A stretch of 11,521 bases of DNA from a bacterium (GTDB lineage: Bacteria > Vulcanimicrobiota > Xenobia > Xenobiales > Xenobiaceae), in assembly GCA_017444165.1 (NCBI GenBank), contig JAFSXH010000137.1:1-11521 (forward strand). The letters run 5' to 3'. The number at the start of each line of letters is the position of its first letter. Position 1 is the stretch's first letter. The notes below the pieces were generated by a model. The model saw only the letters and a program-made list of their open reading frames with translations. It was not told where the DNA came from and did not search any database. The translations under genes were made by a program, and so were the position numbers. Shown piece after piece: positions 7,509 through 11,521 of this stretch.

Positions 7509-8876
7509 GTGGATAATATGAATAAAAGTAAGTTTCCTGGACAAGCCCCAGAAGGTTTTGGGCGCAAGACTAATCCCATGCCTGGTGATACTTCGGGGAG
7601 TGGTTTGCGTCCGATGTTTGGAAATTCTTCCAATCTGCCCCAGGGTATGCCGACCAGCCCTAATCCCAGTTTTGGAGCGACTACTCAAGTGAGCCCTCGT
7701 CCCAACAATATGGGTAATACGTTGCGCCCTCTAGTGGGCAATAACAACCTGAGTGGTTCTCCCCATAATTCTCGGCGTATACCCGCTCCCGAACCCCATT
7801 TGAACAGCGGGGGTAATCGTGAGCCTGTACCTTTGGCGGCTTATGCACCTATGGCGAACAATTATCGGCCTCCAATTCCTCCTCCGCCTCAAGCTAATAG
7901 GAATATAAATCCTCCCAACTATGTGGAGCCTAGTATCTCTATTTTAGATAATTTTGCTAATGGAGAGGAATTTTCAGCTAGTCACAGCGGGCCTAAACCT
8001 ACCCCTGGAGTGACCTCTGGTTCTCCTTCTATTAAACCTAGCTCGCCTCCGCCGCCCCCTCCGCGCGATTGGGAGCGTGAGGGACGGGCTAAAGGATCGG
8101 GTGGAATGAATGCTTCCGCTTGGGTTATGGCCGCAGGTATAATTTTCTTGGCTATATCTATCTTCTTGCTCGTGTATAACAAGAATACTATTGTTGGTGA
8201 AAATTTGCCTGTAGGGCAAAAGGTCGAAGATAATCCTTTGCCCCCTGCACTTGTGGAGGAGTTTTCTGAAAAAGATCCTGTCAGCAAGAATCCTGTCGAC
8301 AGATCTACTCCTTACAATTTAGAGGTTTACGGTACGCGCTTTTACTTTGAAAATGAAGAGAATATGCGCCTCTTCGTCTCTGATCCCACTAAGTACGTCA
8401 AGCCTAAAATAAAAGTTAAGGTCAACGATGTGCAGGAGGGAGAGGGGAGTACTCAGATCGATATTGTTGGTACTGATGGCCGTTCTCTGGTTGAAGGATA
8501 TCCTCAAAATCAAGCTGAGACTCCTAAACCAGCTCCCAGTGCCACTCCGCAAGAGGATACTTCTTCAAATTCGGCACCCGTTGAAGAACCTCAAACTGGG
8601 CAAACTAACGTTGAGCAACCTCAAAGTTCTGGCGTGATTGAGAACACTCCTAATTACGGTGCAGACGATTCAGGACAGAGTCAGGATAATGTAGCTCCTG
8701 TGGAGACCTATCCGCAAGGTGAGGTCAGTGTCAATGCGCCTCCTCCTGAAGTTGAGAGGGCTCCTGAACCCCCTAATGGTTCAGCCCCGAGATTTACCGA
8801 TGTTCCGCCGCCTGAAGTCAACAATGCTATTGAAGGCGAAGTGGTGGATGAAGAGGTCGTTCCTCCTGGCCATTGA
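7509..8876 (+). CDS. Proline-rich single-span membrane protein with a cysteine-less YHS-like domain (455 aa)
   Basis: Three parts are visible. Residues 1-200 are low-complexity, rich in Pro, Asn, Gly and Ser, with proline runs IPPPPP (123-127 region) and SPPPPPP (179-185). One transmembrane helix follows at about 203-223, flanked by YNKN. The outer part begins with a YHS-like module (256-297): it keeps DPV at the start, VYGTRFYF (273-280) and FVSDPTKYV (289-297), but the usual Cys positions read S259, E281 and N285. The tail (330-455) is acidic, Pro/Glu/Gln-rich and disordered-looking, with PPPEV twice (411-415, 433-437). With positive residues before the helix, the N-terminus is probably cytoplasmic and the YHS-like part external. 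The GTG start has AAGGGGG about seven bases upstream; the ATG three codons on lacks one. YHS domains usually bind metal; this one probably cannot do so through Cys. Function unknown. Confidence 0.82.
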   Translation: MDNMNKSKFPGQAPEGFGRKTNPMPGDTSGSGLRPMFGNSSNLPQGMPTSPNPSFGATTQVSPRPNNMGNTLRPLVGNNNLSGSPHNSRRIPAPEPHLNSGGNREPVPLAAYAPMANNYRPPIPPPPQANRNINPPNYVEPSISILDNFANGEEFSASHSGPKPTPGVTSGSPSIKPSSPPPPPPRDWEREGRAKGSGGMNASAWVMAAGIIFLAISIFLLVYNKNTIVGENLPVGQKVEDNPLPPALVEEFSEKDPVSKNPVDRSTPYNLEVYGTRFYFENEENMRLFVSDPTKYVKPKIKVKVNDVQEGEGSTQIDIVGTDGRSLVEGYPQNQAETPKPAPSATPQEDTSSNSAPVEEPQTGQTNVEQPQSSGVIENTPNYGADDSGQSQDNVAPVETYPQGEVSVNAPPPEVERAPEPPNGSAPRFTDVPPPEVNNAIEGEVVDEEVVPPGH

Positions 8877-8963
8877 GCCGTTTTGACTAAAAAAGGGCAG
8901 GAGTAAGGGTTCGCTTGAGTGAACGTGGGGGGAGATTTTTATGGAGTTTGTGGATAGTTAGCT
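8877..8963 (+). promoter_or_regulatory. Leader of the glutaredoxin gene: small hairpin, strong ribosome site and six-codon mini-ORF
   Basis: GTTCGC (8909-8914) pairs with GTGAAC (8919-8924), including one G-U, around a TTGA loop; no T-tract follows directly, so it is not a terminator. GGGGGGAG (8927-8934) is a strong ribosome site six bases before an ATG at 8941. That ATG reads MEFVDS and stops at TAG 8959-8961, two bases before the glutaredoxin GTG. The mini-ORF is in a different frame from the glutaredoxin gene. Confidence 0.5.
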
Positions 8964-9239
8964 GTGCCTGGAGTAGAGATTTATACTTGGCAAGATTGTC
9001 CTTATTGCAATCGGGCTAAGGAGATTTTAGATAAATATCACGTAAAATATACAGAATACAAGATCGACAATAACGAGGCCGCCAGAGAGCATATGTCTCA
9101 TCGTTGTGATGGTCGCCGCAGTGTTCCTCAGATCTTAAAGGATGATGAACCGTTGGGTGGTTGTTATTTCTTGAGAGATTTGGAAGAAATAGGCGGAGTT
9201 GGTGAAGTTTTTGCCGATTATGTAGTCGATAATTTATAA
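8964..9239 (+). CDS. Glutaredoxin, class I dithiol type (91 aa)
   Basis: The product is a small cytoplasmic thiol-disulfide oxidoreductase that reduces protein or glutathione mixed disulfides. The active site CPYC lies at 12-15, and the cis-Pro loop RRSVPQI (51-57) and GGCYFLRDLEE (65-75) correspond to the TVPxIF and GGxDDL motifs of GrxC-type proteins. Length fits the family. The start is GTG at 8964: the frame has a TAG at 8955-8957 and no other start before the active site. This GTG has only a weak ribosome site, whereas a mini-ORF ending two bases earlier has a strong one, so translation may be coupled. An intrinsic terminator begins 10 bases after the stop codon. The physiological reductant (glutathione or other) cannot be told from here. 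Confidence 0.93.
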   Translation: MPGVEIYTWQDCPYCNRAKEILDKYHVKYTEYKIDNNEAAREHMSHRCDGRRSVPQILKDDEPLGGCYFLRDLEEIGGVGEVFADYVVDNL

Positions 9240-9248
9240 AACTTTGAG

Positions 9249-9275
9249 AGGAGCTGAATGAAGCTCCTTTTTTTT
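9249..9275 (+). terminator. Intrinsic terminator between the glutaredoxin gene and upp; possible attenuator
   Basis: AGGAGCT (9249-9255) and AGCTCCT (9262-9268) form a perfect 7-bp stem with a six-base loop (GAATGA), followed by seven T residues (9269-9275). It lies only nine bases before the upp ATG at 9285, leaving no space for a promoter between them. The left arm contains a ribosome-site sequence (GAGGAG) and the loop an ATG (9258) in frame with upp. Confidence 0.8.
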
Positions 9276-9284
9276 GGAGGAAGT

Positions 9285-9917
9285 ATGGCCGTCAAAATTA
9301 TAGATCATCCTTTGGTTCAGCATAAAGTTACTCTATTGAGAGATAAGCGAACTGGCTCTAAAGATTTTCGTGAGCTGGTCTCTGAGATAGCTAATCTCAT
9401 GGTTTACGAGGCCACTAGAGATCTGCCCCTCGTCGATGTTGAAATAGAGACTCCTATTGCCAAGACCGTAGGCAAGACCTTGAGCGGCCGAAAGTTAGCC
9501 CTGGTTCCCATATTGAGGGCTGGCTTGGGTATGTTGGGCGGCATTGAGAGGTTGGTTCCTGCCGCTAAGATCGGCCACATCGGTATGTATCGCAACGAAG
9601 AGAGCCTCTTGCCCGTAGAGTATTTTTGCAAGATGCCTCTAGATCTCACTGAGCGAGAGATCTTTCTCTTAGATCCTATGTTAGCTACGGGCCACTCCGC
9701 AGTGGCGGCCGTGGCGGCACTTTTGAAGAGGGGAGTTAAGATCGAATCGATCAGATTTTTATGTTTAGTGGCCGCGCCTGAAGGAATTGAGCTTTTAGAG
9801 AAAACTTATCCAGAGTTGATTATCTATACAACCTCTATAGATGATCATCTAAATGATAAAGGTTATATTGTTCCTGGTTTGGGAGATGCGGGCGACCGAA
9901 TCTTCGGAACCTTGTAA
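9285..9917 (+). CDS. upp: Uracil phosphoribosyltransferase
   Basis: This enzyme converts uracil and PRPP to UMP in pyrimidine salvage, in the cytoplasm. The 210 residues match the family length of about 208. Visible signatures are LVPILRAGLGM (73-83), the PRPP-binding loop LLDPMLATGHSA (128-139) and the C-terminal uracil-binding GYIVPGLGDAGDR (193-205). The PRPP loop has His where most members have a second Gly (ATGGSA). The start at 9285 has GGAGG at 9276-9280 and yields the family-typical N-terminus MAVKIIDHPL. An in-frame ATG at 9258 would add MKLLFFGGS but lies in the loop of a terminator hairpin. A strong terminator follows the gene by seven bases. Confidence 0.96.
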   Translation: MAVKIIDHPLVQHKVTLLRDKRTGSKDFRELVSEIANLMVYEATRDLPLVDVEIETPIAKTVGKTLSGRKLALVPILRAGLGMLGGIERLVPAAKIGHIGMYRNEESLLPVEYFCKMPLDLTEREIFLLDPMLATGHSAVAAVAALLKRGVKIESIRFLCLVAAPEGIELLEKTYPELIIYTTSIDDHLNDKGYIVPGLGDAGDRIFGTL

Positions 9918-9924
9918 AAAAAAG

Positions 9925-9963
9925 GACTGCCGCATTTAGTAATTGTTGCGGCAGTCTTTTTTT
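9925..9963 (+). terminator. Strong intrinsic terminator after upp
   Basis: GACTGCCGCA (9925-9934) pairs perfectly with TGCGGCAGTC (9947-9956) around a 12-base loop, followed by seven T residues (9957-9963). The matching A-tract on the left (9916-9923) would let it work on the other strand too. It marks the 3' end of the pheS-to-upp gene run. Confidence 0.93.
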
Positions 9964-10176
9964 ATGGTGTAAGATCGCGAATAGTTTTTTGATTATTTAC
10001 TTCAATTACGAATTGTTTTGCAAGATACTGAGAATTTGAATTTACACTTATGGTAAAATGTGTGATCAAGTTATAAATTCATCTCAGATTATTCAATTAT
10101 ATTTTGAAAGATCAAAATAAGTTCAGATATTTGGATGCTCAATTATTAACAAGATTGGAATGGAGGTGATACAATA
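9964..10176. other. AT-rich intergenic region upstream of the LRR gene
   Basis: About 210 bases without a recognisable gene. It must contain the LRR promoter, but no -35/-10 pair with good spacing stood out. ATTTTGA (10101-10107) and TCAAAAT (10112-10118) form a 7-bp inverted repeat with an AAGA loop. The 10-mer TGATCAAGTT occurs at 10063 and again inside the LRR coding region at 10194. The 3' end carries the near-perfect ribosome site GGAGGTGAT (10162-10170), six bases before the LRR ATG. Base composition changes sharply from the upp side. Confidence 0.55.
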
Positions 10177-11286
10177 ATGTGTAGCAAAATTCATGATCAA
10201 GTTGCGAATTTATTACAAGCTATTCGAGGGTATTTTGGTAGTAAAGTTTTCAATAAATACAACGGAAATGATAAACATGTTGTCATTCCTGAAGGTATTA
10301 CAACTATAGCAGAAGGCGCATTTCGCGGAAAGCCGATACTTTCAGTGCAGATTCCAGACAGTGTACAAGTGATCGGTGCACGTGCATTTTCTGAAACTGC
10401 ACTTGAAGAAATTATTCTTCCACGAAGTTTGAAATTTTTGCAATGTGGGACATTTTATGGTTGCAAGAATCTGCGCCGTGTTGTTCTGCCAGAAGGACTG
10501 ATTGGCATCGGAGAAAGTGTGTTTGAAAGATGTAAGGAGCTGAGATCCCTGATTGTTCCAGATAGCGTACAGGTGATCGGTGCGCGTGCATTTACTGAAA
10601 CTGCACTTGAAGAGATTATTCTTCCGCGAAGTTTAAAATTTTTGCAATGTGAGACATTTTATTATTGCGGGAATCTGCATCGTGTTGTTCTGCCAGAAGG
10701 GCTGATAGGTATCGGGAAAGATGTGTTTAAATATTGTGGGAAATTGAAAGACTTGACTGTTCCAGATAGCGTTCGTTACCTTTACGGCAGTTATTTTGAT
10801 GGTGAAAAAAGTATAACTGAGCATTCTATTGAAACTTATGGTGGTTCTGTTCTCGGTAATTTACCAGAGGTAGCAGAACGTCTGAAAGCTCTATATGATA
10901 CTGTCAACGTAGCAATACCAGAGGCTGCTAAAAATAAACTTGATTTCGGCAGATTTACCTTCTACTACGAAAGGACAAGTTGGTGGGTGCCGGGCCGTCC
11001 ATCAATTACGGAGACTCTGAAGCTTGGAGAGGAAGAAACTGTGCTTCACGATGTCAAAGGGCAAAATCATTTGCAGAGTATTATAGATATTCCGACATTT
11101 GATGAATATGACCGTATGTACTCCAGTTATGTCAAGATGCTGTTGCTGCGGGAGTCTGGAAACGAGGGACTGACCGCAGTTGTGGAAAAAGGCGGCTACG
11201 AGGTTAGTTCCTATAGTGTATACAGAAATGTATATCCTGGGAATGGAAAAACAAGGTATTTTCTGGAAGTTATGGGTATCTATTGA
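10177..11286 (+). CDS. BspA-type leucine-rich-repeat protein with unrecognised C-terminal domain (369 aa)
   Basis: Residues 35-205 hold about seven LRR_5 (BspA/Treponema pallidum type) repeats with the pattern hhIPegvxxIgxxAFxxcxxLxxhxlP, for example VVIPEGITTIAEGAF (35-49), VLPEGLIGIGESVF (103-116) and VPDSVQVIGARAF (127-139). Such repeats form a solenoid for protein binding. There is no signal peptide, sorting signal or transmembrane helix, so the protein is probably cytoplasmic or exported by another route. Residues 213-369 are not LRR; they contain aromatic-rich patches (TFYYERTSWWVPGRP, 261-275) and I recognise no family. A 68-residue block is duplicated (59-126 and 127-194). The ATG has the nearly perfect ribosome site GGAGGTGAT. 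The gene is AT-rich with codon use unlike pheST and sits between a terminator and a convergent gene, suggesting acquisition as a cassette. Confidence 0.85.
   Translation: MCSKIHDQVANLLQAIRGYFGSKVFNKYNGNDKHVVIPEGITTIAEGAFRGKPILSVQIPDSVQVIGARAFSETALEEIILPRSLKFLQCGTFYGCKNLRRVVLPEGLIGIGESVFERCKELRSLIVPDSVQVIGARAFTETALEEIILPRSLKFLQCETFYYCGNLHRVVLPEGLIGIGKDVFKYCGKLKDLTVPDSVRYLYGSYFDGEKSITEHSIETYGGSVLGNLPEVAERLKALYDTVNVAIPEAAKNKLDFGRFTFYYERTSWWVPGRPSITETLKLGEEETVLHDVKGQNHLQSIIDIPTFDEYDRMYSSYVKMLLLRESGNEGLTAVVEKGGYEVSSYSVYRNVYPGNGKTRYFLEVMGIY
10351..10758 (+). repeat. Tandem duplication of a 204-bp unit inside the LRR gene
   Basis: The units are 10351-10554 and 10555-10758, each 68 codons. Protein blocks such as DSVQVIGARAF, ETALEEIILPRSLKFLQC and RVVLPEGLIGIG recur at exactly 68-residue spacing (P60, P128). 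Many differences at DNA level are single third-position changes. A third copy starts at VPDSV (195-199) but diverges quickly. Confidence 0.88.
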
Positions 11287-11301
11287 GGGGGGATAGATAT
11301 C

Positions 11302-11355
11302 CTTGCAAAAGAGATCCCTGCTAAAATTTACACGTTTTTTTAGCAGGGTTGCAAG
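11302..11355. terminator. Imperfect palindrome between convergent genes, possible bidirectional terminator
   Basis: CCCTGCTAAAA (11316-11326) pairs with TTTTAGCAGGG (11338-11348) around an 11-base loop. An outer pair, CTTGCAA (11302-11308) and TTGCAAG (11349-11355), extends it with a seven-base bulge on the left. There is no clean T-tract on either side, so termination would rely on the long stem. It lies 15 bases after the LRR stop and 14 bases after the end of the minus-strand gene. Confidence 0.5.
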
Positions 11356-11369
11356 AAGGTTTGTTTTGT

Positions 11370-11521
11370 TTATAAATATTGATCTCTCTTAGGCATGAAT
11401 GGATCTTCTAAAGAGGCGATCTTTATGTATTTGGCCTTATGCTTATCGAGGCACAATCGGGCCGCTTCTAAGCTCTTGGGCGGCAGGAGTATAGACATTC
11501 CGCAGGGGGCCTCATCGGTTA
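11370..11521 (-). CDS. C-terminal 49 residues of a small protein, possibly DUF3343 (putative Se/S carrier-like)
   Basis: The minus-strand frame is open from the right window edge to a TAA at 11372-11370; the 5' end is outside the window. The visible part reads TDEAPCGMSILLPPKSLEAA, then RLCLDKHKAKYIKIASLEDP and a short charged tail. The CGMSILLPP stretch followed by an amphipathic helix and a beta strand resembles the C-terminal half of DUF3343 proteins, in which a CG(I/L)ALR motif precedes a helix. That match is from memory of a short motif and is weak. Codon use (GCC, CGC-type choices) resembles the pheST block rather than the LRR gene, so the native chromosome probably resumes here. Confidence 0.55.
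   Translation of the reverse strand, partial: TDEAPCGMSILLPPKSLEAARLCLDKHKAKYIKIASLEDPFMPKRDQYL

Noticed and set aside
8909..8924. Terminator between the proline-rich membrane protein and glutaredoxin genes
   Set aside because: The stem is only six pairs with one G-U, and a G-run ribosome site rather than a T-tract follows.
9258..9284. Upp starting at ATG 9258
   Set aside because: The start lies within a terminator loop and adds MKLLFFGGS, which is not part of the UPRT family. It is kept only as a possible regulatory start.

Overview
The window looks like a chromosomal segment of an anaerobic or microaerophilic bacterium with strong Shine-Dalgarno sites and moderate-to-low GC. Its core is a run of six plus-strand genes from about 3108 to 9917: pheS, pheT, a secreted protein of unknown function, a proline-rich membrane protein with a cysteine-less YHS-like domain, a class I glutaredoxin and upp. 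The style is Firmicutes-like (adjacent pheS-pheT, Clostridia-type Cys motif in PheS, BspA-type LRR protein, YidC-like surface-polysaccharide-type protein). A glutaredoxin is more usual in diderms, so I do not assign a phylum.

Layout. (1) 1-1339, minus: the first 446 codons of a long gene that runs off the left edge. It has a YidC/Oxa1-type insertase domain, more membrane helices, and the first strand of what looks like a sulfatase/alkaline-phosphatase-fold domain. (2) 1412-2884, minus: a 490-residue radical SAM/SPASM enzyme with an N-terminal extension resembling peptide maturases. (3) 2885-3107: a divergent control region whose plus-strand leader has competing inverted repeats, one able to cover the pheS start. 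(4) 3108-9917: the housekeeping-plus-envelope gene run, ending in a strong terminator at 9925-9963. A second terminator lies just upstream of upp, with a Shine-Dalgarno site and ATG inside its hairpin. (5) 9964-10176: AT-rich intergenic DNA. (6) 10177-11286: a cytoplasmic-looking BspA-type leucine-rich-repeat protein containing a recent 204-bp internal duplication. (7) 11302-11355: an imperfect palindrome between convergent genes. (8) 11370-11521, minus: the C-terminal end of a small protein, possibly DUF3343-like.

How it fits together. PheS and PheT form the alpha2-beta2 phenylalanyl-tRNA synthetase. Upp salvages uracil and glutaredoxin handles thiol redox. The two uncharacterised genes between pheT and the glutaredoxin gene encode one predicted exported helical protein and one single-span membrane protein, and are spaced like operon members. 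The outer genes (YidC-like fusion and LRR protein) are visibly more AT-rich and look like accessory genes beside a conserved core. The most unusual items are the YidC-sulfatase-like fusion, the cysteine-less YHS-like protein, and the translation-sensitive-looking terminator before upp.
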